This document shows positions 15,942-24,109 of a stretch of 32,546 nucleotides of DNA, piece by piece. Position numbers and translations under genes: made by a program. Under the pieces are notes generated by a model, which saw nothing but the letters and a program-made list of their open reading frames with translations, made no database searches and was not told the origin of the DNA. The stretch is from Fimbriiglobus sp. (GTDB lineage: Bacteria; Planctomycetota; Planctomycetia; Gemmatales; Gemmataceae), in assembly GCA_025362195.1 (NCBI GenBank), contig JANYHV010000222.1:1-32546 (forward strand), given 5' to 3'. Every line of letters begins with the position of its first letter. Position 1 is the stretch's first letter.

Positions 15942-17147
15942 ATGCCCAAGAAGACCCTGAACGACCTGCCCGACCTGACCGGGAAGACCGTGCTCGTCCG
16001 CGTCGATTTCAACGTGCCGCTCGACAAGAAGACGGGGGCGGTGAAGAACGACCGCCGCATCCGGGCCGCCCTGCCGACCGTCGCCGCACTGCTGAAGGCC
16101 GGGGCGTCGGTCGTCGCCATGAGCCACCTCGGCCGGCCCGAGAAGGCGACGCCGGAGGAGCGGGCCCACCTGACGATGGACAAGGTCGCGGCCCGGTTCG
16201 GCGAACTCCTCGGCAAGCCGGTCACCAAGGCCGCCGGCGAGGTCGTCGGCCCGGCCGTGACGGCGGCGGTGGCGGCCATGAAGCCGGGCGACGTGGTGCT
16301 GCTGGAGAACCTGCGGTTCGACCCGCGCGAGCAGAAGAACGACGCCGGGTTCGCGGCGGCGATCGCGGCCCTGGGCGACGCTTACGTGAACGACGCCTTC
16401 GGCACCTGCCACAACGACAAGGACGCGTCGATGGTCGCCGTCCCGGCCGCACTCAAGGCCGCCGGGAAGCCGCGCGCCGTCGGCCTGCTCGTGGCCAAGG
16501 AACTCGACATCATCGAGGGCCTGATGGGGTCGCCGAAGCGGCCGGTGCTGGCCGTCATGGGCGGGGCCAAGGTGTCCGACAAGCTCGCCTTCATCAACGT
16601 GCTGCTCTCGAAGGTCGATCACCTCATCATCGGCGGCAAGATGGCGTACACCTTCCTCAAGGCTCAGGGCGTCGACGTCGGCTCGACCCGCGTCTCCGAC
16701 GACGAGTTGGCCGCCGTCAAGCCGCTGCTCCAGTACGTCGGCGGCAAGATCACGCTGCCGGTCGATTGCCTGGCCGCGAAGTCCGACGACTTGACCGCGA
16801 CCAAGGTTTTCGCCGGGGCCATCGACGCCGGGTACGAGGGCGTCGACATCGGCCCGAAGACGCTGGCCGCCTACGCCGCCAAGATCGGCACCGCCGGCAC
16901 GGTGATTTGGAACGGCCCGGTCGGCTGGTTCGAGCAGCCGGCGTTCAGCCACGGCACCCGCGGCGTCGCCGAGGCGATGGCGGCCAGCCCGGCGGTGACC
17001 GTCGTCGGCGGCGGCGAAACGGCGGAGGCCGTCGAGCAGTTCGGGTTCGACGCGAAGATGACGCACGTGAGCACCGGCGGCGGCGCGTTCCTGGCCTACG
17101 TCGAGGGCAAGGCGTTCCAGTCCCTGGCCCAAATCGACGATCAGTAA
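15942..17147 (+). CDS. pgk: Phosphoglycerate kinase
   Basis: Encodes 401 aa, the normal bacterial length. It transfers phosphate between 1,3-bisphosphoglycerate and ADP in glycolysis and gluconeogenesis, in the cytoplasm. Signatures: TVLVRVDFNVPL at 16-27, SHLGRP at 61-66, LLENLRFDPREQKND, YVNDAFGTCHNDKDAS, GGAKVSDKL, the hinge region GTVIWNGPVGWFE, and the nucleotide-binding GGGETAEAVEQFG with STGGGAFLAYVEGK at the C-terminus. ATG at 15942 has a GAGG ribosome site 6-7 nt upstream, which supports independent initiation even though the upstream JAMM frame is open into it. The catalytic and binding residues all seem intact. Confidence 0.95.
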   Translation: MPKKTLNDLPDLTGKTVLVRVDFNVPLDKKTGAVKNDRRIRAALPTVAALLKAGASVVAMSHLGRPEKATPEERAHLTMDKVAARFGELLGKPVTKAAGEVVGPAVTAAVAAMKPGDVVLLENLRFDPREQKNDAGFAAAIAALGDAYVNDAFGTCHNDKDASMVAVPAALKAAGKPRAVGLLVAKELDIIEGLMGSPKRPVLAVMGGAKVSDKLAFINVLLSKVDHLIIGGKMAYTFLKAQGVDVGSTRVSDDELAAVKPLLQYVGGKITLPVDCLAAKSDDLTATKVFAGAIDAGYEGVDIGPKTLAAYAAKIGTAGTVIWNGPVGWFEQPAFSHGTRGVAEAMAASPAVTVVGGGETAEAVEQFGFDAKMTHVSTGGGAFLAYVEGKAFQSLAQIDDQ

Positions 17148-17190
17148 CCTGCACAGCCGGGTCGATTTTCACCGACGGCGAGGGGGGGTC

Positions 17191-17427
17191 ATGGTCGTGG
17201 CAGTGCGGTGCCCGGCGGCGACGTGCCGGATGTACATGCTCGTCGAGGCGGCGGACCGCGGCAAGGTCGTGCCGTGCCTGATCTGCCGGCGTGGCGTCCC
17301 CGTGCCCGCCGACGTGCCCCCGCCCTTGCCGCCCGCGCCGGTCGTGTTTGAGGCCGAGTCCCTGGAGCCGGTCGCCGCCCCGCGGCCGGTCCCGGGGAAC
17401 GACGACGACTTGCTCGGGCTGACCTGA
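17191..17427 (+). CDS. Small Cys4 zinc-ribbon-like protein
   Basis: Encodes 78 aa. The N-terminal half has four cysteines as Cx4C-x16-Cx2C (VRCPAATCRMYMLVEAADRGKVVPCLIC), the arrangement of small zinc ribbons common in Gemmata-type planctomycetes. A Pro-rich tail ends in GNDDDLLGLT. ATG at 17191 follows a strong G-rich ribosome site (AGGGGGGG). It lies 43 nt after pgk and 74 nt before the response-regulator gene. Function unknown; a protein- or RNA-binding role is plausible. Confidence 0.7.
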   Translation: MVVAVRCPAATCRMYMLVEAADRGKVVPCLICRRGVPVPADVPPPLPPAPVVFEAESLEPVAAPRPVPGNDDDLLGLT

Positions 17428-17465
17428 GTCGGCCGGTTTGCCGTCGTCCGTCGGGCGGCGCGGCG

Positions 17466-17471
17466 TAAAAT
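17466..17471 (+). promoter_or_regulatory. TAAAAT -10-like element before the response-regulator gene
   Basis: GGCGTAAAATAC lies about 31 nt before the ATG at 17502, matching the element before the JAMM frame and, on the other strand, before the FmdB-type gene. Confidence 0.35.
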
Positions 17472-17501
17472 ACGCCCGTCGTACCGTCCGGAGACTCTCG
17501 C

Positions 17502-18962
17502 ATGGCCGCCACCAGCCTCGCCCCGCCGCCCGCCCCGCCCGCGCCGCCGTTGGCGGACGACCCGCTCCGCGTCCTCGTCGTGGACGACGACCGGCACCTC
17601 GCCGCGGCCATCGCCGAGAGCCTCGAACGCCGCGGCCACGCCGTCACCACGGCCGTCAGCGGCAAGGCCGGGGCGGCCCGGATCGAGCAGGACGAGTTCG
17701 ACGTGGTGCTGACCGACTTGCGCATGGCCGACCTCGGCGAGCAGGGCGGGCTGACGATCGTCCGCAGCGTCCGCGAACACCTGCCCGACGCCGAGGTGTA
17801 CGTCATCACCGGGTACGGCGACGTGAAGACCGCGGTCGAGGCGATGAAACTCGGGGCCGCGCACTACCTGTTGAAGCCGATCGACATGACCGAGTTGCGG
17901 GCCATCGTCGGCAAGTCGGCCGACCGCGTCAAGCTGGCCCGGAGCAACCGCGAGTTGCGGCAGCAGATCGACGAGCGGTTCGGCCTCGAAGGCATCGTCG
18001 GCAACGGGTCGAAGATGCAGCGGGTCGTTCAACTCTTGAAGGCGTACGCGCCCAGCCCGGCCCCGATCCTGATCCTCGGGGAGAACGGCACCGGCAAGGA
18101 ACTGGCCGCGAAGGCGCTGCACACCAACGGGCCGCGGAAGAACCGGCCGTTCGTGGCGATGAACTGCGCCGCGCTCAACGAAAACCTCCTCGACGACGAC
18201 ATGTTCGGCCACGAGGAGGGCAGCTACACCGGGGCCAAGGGGGCGCGCAAGGGCCGGTTCGAGCACGCCAACCACGGCACCCTCTTCCTCGACGAAGTCG
18301 GCGACATGCCGTTGACCCTCCAGGCGAAACTCCTCCGCGTGCTGGAGAACGGCGAGGTCACCCGCATCGGGGCCAACGACCCCGTCCGCGTGGACGTGCG
18401 GATCGTCGCCGCGACGAACAAGAACATCGAGGCCATGGTCGAGGACGGCCGCTTCCGCCGCGACCTGTACCACCGGCTCAAGGTCGGCGTGCTGCGGCTG
18501 CCGGCGCTGCGCGAGCGGCGCGAGGACTTGCCGCTGCTGTTGAACCACTTCACCCGCGACCTGGCGGTAAAATACGGCAAGAAGCCGCCGGTCGTGGGCG
18601 AGGCGGTCCGCAAGGCGTTCGCCGCGTACGGTTGGCCGGGCAACGTCCGCGAGTTGCGCAACGTCCTCGAAAGCATGACCGTCCTCGACCTCGACGGCGT
18701 GCTGGGCCTCGACGACCTGCCCGAAGACTCCGGCGTCGCCCCCGACCCGTACGCGCACTCGGCCGGCGACGACGACGGCCCCGACCGGCTCGTCGGCAGG
18801 CCGCTCGAAGACGTGGAGCGGTACTACATCGAGCGGGCGCTGGCGATGACCGAGGGCAACCGCGAGGCGGCGTCGGAAATGTTGAAGATCGGCGAACGGA
18901 CCTTGTACCGCAAGCTGCAAGAGTGGAAAAAGGCCGACGAGGCGAAGCGACCGACCCTGTAG
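17502..18962 (+). CDS. NtrC-family sigma-54-dependent response regulator
   Basis: Encodes 486 aa. A 20-aa Pro-rich lead precedes a receiver domain (23-140) with acidic residues 28-30, phosphoacceptor Asp72, Thr103 and Lys125. The AAA+ domain has Walker A GENGTGKE at 193-200, the sigma-54 contact loop as GSYTGA at 240-245 (canonical GAFTGA), Walker B GTLFLDE at 259-265 and the arginine-finger region FRRDLYHRLKVGVLRLPALRER. A Fis-type helix-turn-helix ends the protein (NREAASEMLKIGERTLYRKLQEW). It should activate sigma-54 promoters after phosphorylation. No histidine kinase is adjacent, so it is an orphan regulator. GGAG lies about 8 nt upstream of the chosen ATG. A sigma-54-type promoter at 30275 in this window is one possible, unproven target. 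Confidence 0.93.
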   Translation: MAATSLAPPPAPPAPPLADDPLRVLVVDDDRHLAAAIAESLERRGHAVTTAVSGKAGAARIEQDEFDVVLTDLRMADLGEQGGLTIVRSVREHLPDAEVYVITGYGDVKTAVEAMKLGAAHYLLKPIDMTELRAIVGKSADRVKLARSNRELRQQIDERFGLEGIVGNGSKMQRVVQLLKAYAPSPAPILILGENGTGKELAAKALHTNGPRKNRPFVAMNCAALNENLLDDDMFGHEEGSYTGAKGARKGRFEHANHGTLFLDEVGDMPLTLQAKLLRVLENGEVTRIGANDPVRVDVRIVAATNKNIEAMVEDGRFRRDLYHRLKVGVLRLPALRERREDLPLLLNHFTRDLAVKYGKKPPVVGEAVRKAFAAYGWPGNVRELRNVLESMTVLDLDGVLGLDDLPEDSGVAPDPYAHSAGDDDGPDRLVGRPLEDVERYYIERALAMTEGNREAASEMLKIGERTLYRKLQEWKKADEAKRPTL

Positions 18963-18981
18963 TCCGAGAAGGGACGTGGCC

Positions 18982-19782
18982 ATGAACGCGCGCATCCTCA
19001 CACAACCCGCGCCGCCGGCGGCCGGGTCCATCGATTACCCAAGCAGCGACGGGGAGCCGATGGCCGAGACCGACCTACACCGCCGCCTCCTGACTGCGGC
19101 GACCGAACTGCTGATTCTGCACTTCGCGACCGACCCCAAGGTTTACGTCAGCGGTAATCTGCTGGTGTACTACCAGGAAGGCGACCCGCAAGTCTGCCTG
19201 TCCCCAGACTGCTTCGTCGCCTTCGGCGTCGGGCCGGGCGACCGGGACACGTTTAAAACGTGGGCCGAGGGGGTGTACCCTGCGGTCGTGTTCGAGTTCA
19301 CCTCGCGCTCGACCCGTGACAACGACCTCGTCAAGAAGTTCGCCATCTACCAGGACGTGTGGAAGGTGGACGAGTACTTCCTGTTCGACCCCCGCGAGGA
19401 GTACCTGAACCCGTCGCTGCAAGGCTTCCGGCGGGACCGCGGCGGCAAACTCGGGCCGATCCCCCCGGACGCCGACGGCAGCGTGTTCAGCAAGCGGTTG
19501 AACCTCAAGGTCTCGCGCGACGGCCGGATGCTGGCGTACCACGACGCCGAGACGGGCGAACGCTTACCGGACGTCGGCGGCAGGCAGGCGCGCTACGAAA
19601 CCAAGGCCCGCGCCGAGGCCGAGCAAGTCGCCCGCGTTGCTCAGCAGTCCGCCCGCGACGCCGAGCAACGGGCGAACGACGAGGCTGACGCTCGCCGCGC
19701 CGCCGAGCGAATTGCCCGCGACGCCCAAGCGCAACTGGCCGAAGCGCTCGCCGAGATCGCCCGCTTGCGGAAGACGCCGTGA
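18982..19782 (+). CDS. Uma2-family (DUF820) endonuclease-like protein with coiled-coil tail
   Basis: Encodes 266 aa. Residues about 30-200 match the Uma2/DUF820 fold, a PD-(D/E)xK nuclease-like family very abundant in planctomycetes and cyanobacteria: CLSPDCFVAFG with Asp76, then VVFEFTSRSTRDND with Glu105 and a Ser instead of the usual Lys-type position, then KKFAIYQDVWKVDEYFLFDP. The C-terminal 60 residues are Ala/Glu/Arg-rich and predicted coiled coil (ARAEAEQVARVAQQSARDAE). The biological role of the family is not established. ATG at 18982 follows AAGGGA by about 8 nt; a GTG at 18976 is less likely. Its last bases overlap the GTG start of mutL (GTGA, 19779-19782). Confidence 0.8.
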   Translation: MNARILTQPAPPAAGSIDYPSSDGEPMAETDLHRRLLTAATELLILHFATDPKVYVSGNLLVYYQEGDPQVCLSPDCFVAFGVGPGDRDTFKTWAEGVYPAVVFEFTSRSTRDNDLVKKFAIYQDVWKVDEYFLFDPREEYLNPSLQGFRRDRGGKLGPIPPDADGSVFSKRLNLKVSRDGRMLAYHDAETGERLPDVGGRQARYETKARAEAEQVARVAQQSARDAEQRANDEADARRAAERIARDAQAQLAEALAEIARLRKTP

Positions 19783-21608
19783 CGCCACCCCGCATCCGCC
19801 AACTTTCGGCCGGCGTCGTCACGGCCATCGCCGCCGGCGAGGTCATCGAGCGGCCGGCCAGCGTCGTCAAGGAACTCGTCGAGAACTCCATCGACGCCGG
19901 GGCGACGCGGCTCGAAATCGACCTCGAAGCCGGCGGCACCGAACTGATCCGCGTCGTGGACGACGGCCACGGCATCCACCCGGAAGACCTGCCCCTCGCG
20001 TTCGTCACGCACGCCACCAGCAAGCTCGAAACGGCCGCCGACCTGTTCCGCATCGGCACCCTCGGCTTCCGCGGCGAAGCCCTGGCGTCCGTCGGCGGGG
20101 TCGCGCAGGTGCTGTTGCAGTCGCGCACGCCGGGCGACTCGCGGGGGGCGGAGATCCGCTGCGACGGCTGTGTGCTGAGTCCCGTGCGGCCGTGGGGCGG
20201 GCCGGTCGGCACGCGCATCGAGGTCCGGCACCTCTTCTTCAACGTGCCGGTCCGCAAGAAGTTCCTGAAGTCCGTCGCCACCGAACTCGGCCACGCGTGC
20301 GAGACGGTCACCCGCGTCGCCCTGGCCAACCCCGGCCTGCACATCGTGCTGCGGCACAACGGCCGGCTGGTGTACGAAATCCCCGCCACGGCCACGCTGC
20401 CCGACCGCATCGGCCTGTTCTTCGGCGGGGACGTGCGCGACGCCCTGTACCTCGTCGAGACGCCGCCCGGCCCGACGCGGCTGGCCGGGTTCATCGCCGA
20501 CCCGGCGTGCGACCGCGGCAACGCCAAGTTGCAGTACCTGTTCGTCAACGGCCGGTGGTTCCGCGACCGCAGCCTGAGCCATGCCTTCCAGGAGGGGTAC
20601 CGGAACCTGCTCATGACCGGCCGGTACGCCGTCGGCTTCTTGTTCCTGACGGTGCCGGCGGACCAGGTCGATGTGAACGTCCACCCGACCAAGGCCGAGG
20701 TCCGCTTCCGCGAGAACTCGCTGCTGTACTCGATGGTCCGGGCCGCCGTCAAAACGCGACTCCTGGCCGAGAACCTCGTGCCACAACTGCGCGCCCCGGA
20801 GTTCACCGTCCCCGACCTGATCCGCGACCCCCTGCCGCCGCGCCGAGAGTTCCCGGTCCTGCCGACGCTCGACGCCGAGTGGCCGATCCCGGCCCGGCCG
20901 AACTTCGACGCGGTCAGCCCGCGCCGGCCGCTGGCCGAGGCGACCCCCGCCCCGTGGGAGACGCCGGCGAGTGTCAACCCGGTGTCACCGGAAGTCGAGC
21001 CGCCGCCGCTCGCGCCGTTCCCGCTGCCGGCGTTCGAGGGCGGCGCGGCGCTCCAGGTCCACGACGCGTACTTGGTCCTCGAAACCCCCGACGGGATGCT
21101 CGTCATCGACCAGCACGCGCTGCACGAGCGCATCCTGTTCGAGCAGATGCGCCAGCGGGTCCGGGACGGCAAGCTCGAAGTCCAGCGCCTGCTCATCCCC
21201 GAGCCGATCGACCTGCCGCCGGAGCAGGCGTGCGCCGTCCTGGACGCCAAGGACCAACTCGCCGAACTCGGCCTCGAAGTCGAAGACTTCGGCGGCAACA
21301 CGGTGCTCCTGTCGAGCTACCCGACCCTGTTGAAGCGCCGCGCCCCGCACGAGATTCTGCGGGCCGTCGTCGATCACCTGGTGAGCAAGGACCGGTCGCC
21401 GACGAAGGAAGTGTTCCTCGACCACCTGCTCGCCACGATGGCGTGCAAGGCCGCCGTCAAGGCCGGCGACCGGCTGACGCCCGAGGAGATCGCGCACCTG
21501 CTCCTGTTGCGGCAACTCGCCGATGATTCGAGCCACTGCCCGCACGGCCGGCCGACTTCGCTGTTGTTCAGCCGGGCCGAACTCGACCGCCAGTTCCGCC
21601 GCACCTGA
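19779..21608 (+). CDS. mutL: DNA mismatch repair protein MutL
   Basis: Encodes 609 aa. The GHKL ATPase domain has AAGEVIERPASVVKELVEN (18-36), DDGHGI at 61-66, THATSKL at 78-83 and GFRGEAL at 96-102, then the transducer domain ending in VDVNVHPTKAEVRF. A variable Pro-rich linker leads to the C-terminal dimerisation/endonuclease domain with DQHALHERILFE starting at residue 444, which fits the DQHA-x2-E-x4-E metal-dependent nicking motif, plus ACKAAVKAGD and CPHGRP near the end. It is therefore a nicking-type MutL, expected in bacteria without MutH. The GTG start overlaps the Uma2 stop, so the two are translationally coupled. MutS is not in the window. Confidence 0.96.
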   Translation: MTPPRIRQLSAGVVTAIAAGEVIERPASVVKELVENSIDAGATRLEIDLEAGGTELIRVVDDGHGIHPEDLPLAFVTHATSKLETAADLFRIGTLGFRGEALASVGGVAQVLLQSRTPGDSRGAEIRCDGCVLSPVRPWGGPVGTRIEVRHLFFNVPVRKKFLKSVATELGHACETVTRVALANPGLHIVLRHNGRLVYEIPATATLPDRIGLFFGGDVRDALYLVETPPGPTRLAGFIADPACDRGNAKLQYLFVNGRWFRDRSLSHAFQEGYRNLLMTGRYAVGFLFLTVPADQVDVNVHPTKAEVRFRENSLLYSMVRAAVKTRLLAENLVPQLRAPEFTVPDLIRDPLPPRREFPVLPTLDAEWPIPARPNFDAVSPRRPLAEATPAPWETPASVNPVSPEVEPPPLAPFPLPAFEGGAALQVHDAYLVLETPDGMLVIDQHALHERILFEQMRQRVRDGKLEVQRLLIPEPIDLPPEQACAVLDAKDQLAELGLEVEDFGGNTVLLSSYPTLLKRRAPHEILRAVVDHLVSKDRSPTKEVFLDHLLATMACKAAVKAGDRLTPEEIAHLLLLRQLADDSSHCPHGRPTSLLFSRAELDRQFRRT

Positions 21609-21622
21609 CCCCGTGGAAATCG

Positions 21623-21667
21623 CCGCCCCCGGCCGCCCGCGATGGTGGGCTAGGCAAGCCGGGGCGG
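21623..21667 (+). terminator. GC-rich imperfect hairpin after mutL
   Basis: CCGCCCCCGGC (21623-21633) can pair with GCCGGGGCGG (21658-21667) across a 24-nt loop, with one bulged C. No U-run follows, so it is only a possible terminator in the 111-bp spacer before the glycosyltransferase gene. Confidence 0.3.
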
Positions 21668-21719
21668 TTCGGGGTAACCTGCCGGCCGGTGTGGGGTAGT
21701 CTCGGGTCGGGGGGCCGGT

Positions 21720-22871
21720 ATGGACGCCGTCGCGGTCGGGTTGGGTTTGTGGCTGGTGCCGGCGTCCGGCGCGGCCCTGTACTACTTCGCGCTGACACTT
21801 TTGGGCTGGACGACCCGCCGGCCGACGGCCGACGTCGCCCCGCACCTGCACGTCACGGTCCTCATCCCGGCGCACGACGAGGAGCGGACGATCCCGGACG
21901 CGATCCGCTCGGTCGCGGCGTCCGACTACCCGGCGGACCTGTTGACGGTCGTCGTCGTGGCGGACAACTGCGGCGACGGCACGGCGGCGGTCGCCCGCGG
22001 GCTGGGCGCGGGGTGCCTGGAGCGGTCCGACGCCACGCGGCGCGGAAAGGGGTTCGCCCTGGCACTCGGATTGGACCGCGTCCTCGACACGCCGACGGAC
22101 GTGGTCATGGTCGTGGACGCCGACTGCGAACTGTCCCCGGTGGCCGTCCGCCGGCTGGTCGCGGCGCTCGAAGCCGGGGCGGACGTGGCCCAGTCGTCGG
22201 TCATCACCCGCAACCCGCGGGTCGTGCCGGCGGGGCTGATCGCGGGCGTCGGCGGGCAGCTCGAAAACGCCGTCGCGGCCGGCCTCGACCGGCTCGGCTA
22301 CCCGACCGGGTTGCGGGGCACCGGCATGGCCTTCCGCCGGGCCGTCCTCGAAGCGCACCCGTGGGACGCCTACGGCCTGACCGAGGACGCCGAGTACGCC
22401 GGGCGGTTGCGGGCCGCCGGCGTCGCCGTCCGCTTCGTCCTCGACGCGGAGGTGCGCAGCGAGGCCCCGCCGACCGCGGCCGCCTTCGGCACGCAGCGGG
22501 ACCGCTGGCGGGCCGCCCTATTCACCCCGGGCTTCGGCATCGTTCACAAGCTCCTGAGCAGCAAGCCGCTCGTGCTCGCGCACCTGGCCGTGACGCTCGC
22601 CGGGGTCGTCGCGGCCCTGCCGTGGCTGCCGACTCCGGCCGGGGAGGTCGCGGCGGTCTGGGCGGGGGCGCTCCTGCTCCTCACGGCCCTCCCGTACCTG
22701 TACGCCATCCGCCGCGGCAACTACGACACCGGCGGGTTCGTCGGCCTGGTCAAGTCGGTCGCGCTCACGGCCCGCCTCGCGGTCGTGACGGTCGGCGGCC
22801 GCAAGCGACGGGTCGGCGGCTGGCAGCGGACCTTGCGCGTCGCCGAGGCCCCCGCGCGGAGCGGGGCGTGA
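21720..22871 (+). CDS. Family 2 glycosyltransferase, membrane-bound
   Basis: Encodes 383 aa. An N-terminal hydrophobic segment (about 5-30) precedes a GT2 fold: VTVLIPAHDEERTI, the DxD-type DADC at 133-136, GLTEDAEYAGRL (TED acceptor-site acid) and a QRDRW motif typical of processive polysaccharide synthases. Two hydrophobic segments follow near the C-terminus (about 280-325). It probably adds sugars to a polysaccharide at the inner face of the cytoplasmic membrane; the sugar is unknown. The ATG at 21720 follows a G-rich ribosome site. The stop overlaps the GTG of the NodB-type deacetylase gene by four bases (GTGA), implying a joint role such as making and deacetylating an N-acetylhexosamine polymer. 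Confidence 0.88.
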   Translation: MDAVAVGLGLWLVPASGAALYYFALTLLGWTTRRPTADVAPHLHVTVLIPAHDEERTIPDAIRSVAASDYPADLLTVVVVADNCGDGTAAVARGLGAGCLERSDATRRGKGFALALGLDRVLDTPTDVVMVVDADCELSPVAVRRLVAALEAGADVAQSSVITRNPRVVPAGLIAGVGGQLENAVAAGLDRLGYPTGLRGTGMAFRRAVLEAHPWDAYGLTEDAEYAGRLRAAGVAVRFVLDAEVRSEAPPTAAAFGTQRDRWRAALFTPGFGIVHKLLSSKPLVLAHLAVTLAGVVAALPWLPTPAGEVAAVWAGALLLLTALPYLYAIRRGNYDTGGFVGLVKSVALTARLAVVTVGGRKRRVGGWQRTLRVAEAPARSGA

Positions 22872-23527
22872 GGTTCGCCGCGCGGCCGGGGTTGCCGCGC
22901 CGACTCCTCCCCGAGGCGCTCGTCCGCCGGCACGCCACGGCCGGCCGGGTCCACCTCACCTTCGACGACGGCCCGCACCCGGTCCACACCCCGGCCGTCC
23001 TCGACCGGCTCCGCGCGGCCGGCGTCACCGCGACCTTCTTCGTCATCGGCGGGCGGGTCGCCGAACACCCGCGGCTCGTCGAGCGGATCGCCGCCGAGGG
23101 GCACGCCCTCGGCAACCACACGATGACGCACCCGGCCTGGAAGCCGTGGGCCGGCGTCGCGTCCGTGACGCGCGAGTTGCGAGCCTGCCAGGCCGCCGTG
23201 GCGAACGCCACCGGGCTGACGCCGCGGGTCGTCCGGCCGCCGCTGGGCCGGGTGCCGCCGGGGTTCTTGATGGCGGCGCGGCGGCTGTCACTGGAGGTGC
23301 TGAACTGGTCGCTCGACACGGGGGACTGGCGCTGCCGGAGTTCCGCCGACGCGGAGCAGTGCGCCGGCGAAACCGTGCGGCTGGTGCGGCCGGGGGACGT
23401 GGTCTTACTGCACGACGGGCCGGCCGCGTTGGCGGTGCTCGATCAACTGCTCCCGGTGCTCGCCTGTCCGTCGTCGTCGCCGGGGGTCGAGGCGTCGCGG
23501 GGCGGGCCGGCGTCGGGGATTTTGTAG
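22868..23527 (+). CDS. NodB-type polysaccharide deacetylase
   Basis: Encodes 219 aa. Carbohydrate esterase 4 motifs appear in order: TFDDGP at 31-36, HTMTH at 84-88, RPPLGR (RPPYG equivalent), DTGDWR, and VLLHDG. It should remove acetyl groups from an N-acetylated polysaccharide. No signal peptide is evident from the GTG at 22868; the N-terminus is basic (RFAARPGLPRRLLPEALVRR), so it may act in the cytoplasm or at the membrane with its partner glycosyltransferase. Its last 85 bases (23443-23527) overlap the 3-prime end of yacG on the opposite strand, giving a Ser/Pro/Gly tail with no motif. Confidence 0.88.
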   Translation: MRFAARPGLPRRLLPEALVRRHATAGRVHLTFDDGPHPVHTPAVLDRLRAAGVTATFFVIGGRVAEHPRLVERIAAEGHALGNHTMTHPAWKPWAGVASVTRELRACQAAVANATGLTPRVVRPPLGRVPPGFLMAARRLSLEVLNWSLDTGDWRCRSSADAEQCAGETVRLVRPGDVVLLHDGPAALAVLDQLLPVLACPSSSPGVEASRGGPASGIL

Positions 23528-23652
23528 TCCTCGGTCAGCCAACGGCCCAGGTCGATGAGCTTGCACCGCTTCGTGCAAAATGGGTACTCGGGGTACTCCG
23601 TCCACTCCCCGGGCATCGGGGTCGAGCAGATGACGCAGACGGTCTTCGCCAT
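23443..23652 (-). CDS. yacG: YacG-type zinc-binding protein (gyrase inhibitor family)
   Basis: Encodes 69 aa. The four-cysteine zinc site is Cys6, Cys9, Cys26 and Cys30 (VCVICSTPMP, FCTKRCKLIDLGRWL), followed by the family phrase LGRWLTEDYKIP. E. coli YacG binds GyrB and inhibits gyrase. The length is usual for the family, with an extra acidic Ser/Thr-rich tail. ATG at 23652 shares one base with the TGA of the FmdB-type gene (TGATG), so the two are coupled. The last 85 bases overlap the deacetylase gene tail-to-tail. Confidence 0.88.
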   Translation of the reverse strand: MAKTVCVICSTPMPGEWTEYPEYPFCTKRCKLIDLGRWLTEDYKIPDAGPPRDASTPGDDDGQASTGSS

Positions 23653-24071
23653 CACGCCCCCTTCTTGGTCTTGGGTTTGCCCGACTCCTTGGCCGCTTCC
23701 TTGGCCGGGGCGGCCGCTTCGACCTTCGGCGCGTCGGCCTTCGGCTCCGCCTTGCCCTCGCCCTTCCCGTCGGGCTTCGCCTCGGTCTTGGCGTCGCCGG
23801 CCGGTTCGGCCTTGGCGTCGGCCGGGGCGTCGTTGCCGTCCTTGGCCGGCTTGCCGTTCTTCCGCTCGCTCTTGGCCTTCTCGTCGGCCTGGCGGTAGTC
23901 GGTGTCGTAGAAGCCCGACCCTTTGAACACGATCGCGGCCCCGCTGCCGAACAGCCGGACCAGTTTGTTCTTCTTGCACGCCGGGCACTTGGTCAGCTTC
24001 TCGGCCGTGAAGGACTGCCACTCCTCGAACTCGTGCTCGCAGGCGTCGCACCGGTAGTCGTAGGTCGGCAT
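23652..24071 (-). CDS. FmdB-family zinc ribbon protein with Lys/Ala-rich tail
   Basis: Encodes 139 aa. Residues 1-50 form the FmdB/CxxC regulatory-protein zinc ribbon: MPTYDYRCDACEHEFE (Cys8, Cys11) and KCPACKKNKLVRLFG (Cys29, Cys32), then FKGSGFYDTDYR, a hallmark of this family. The remaining 75 residues are a low-complexity Lys/Glu/Ala/Pro tail that is probably disordered. Strong GAAGG ribosome site 5 nt before the ATG. Role uncertain; the family is often linked to stress or regulation. Confidence 0.88.
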   Translation of the reverse strand: MPTYDYRCDACEHEFEEWQSFTAEKLTKCPACKKNKLVRLFGSGAAIVFKGSGFYDTDYRQADEKAKSERKNGKPAKDGNDAPADAKAEPAGDAKTEAKPDGKGEGKAEPKADAPKVEAAAPAKEAAKESGKPKTKKGA

Positions 24072-24109
24072 GGAACCTTCTTCAGTCGTGGGGAACGGTC
24101 GCTGGGGGT

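Noticed and set aside
15362-17501. A ThiS/MoaD-like or ubiquitin-like partner for the JAMM domain
   Set aside because: No small protein ending in Gly-Gly and no E1-like adenylyltransferase is encoded nearby; the small protein at 17191 is a zinc-ribbon type.
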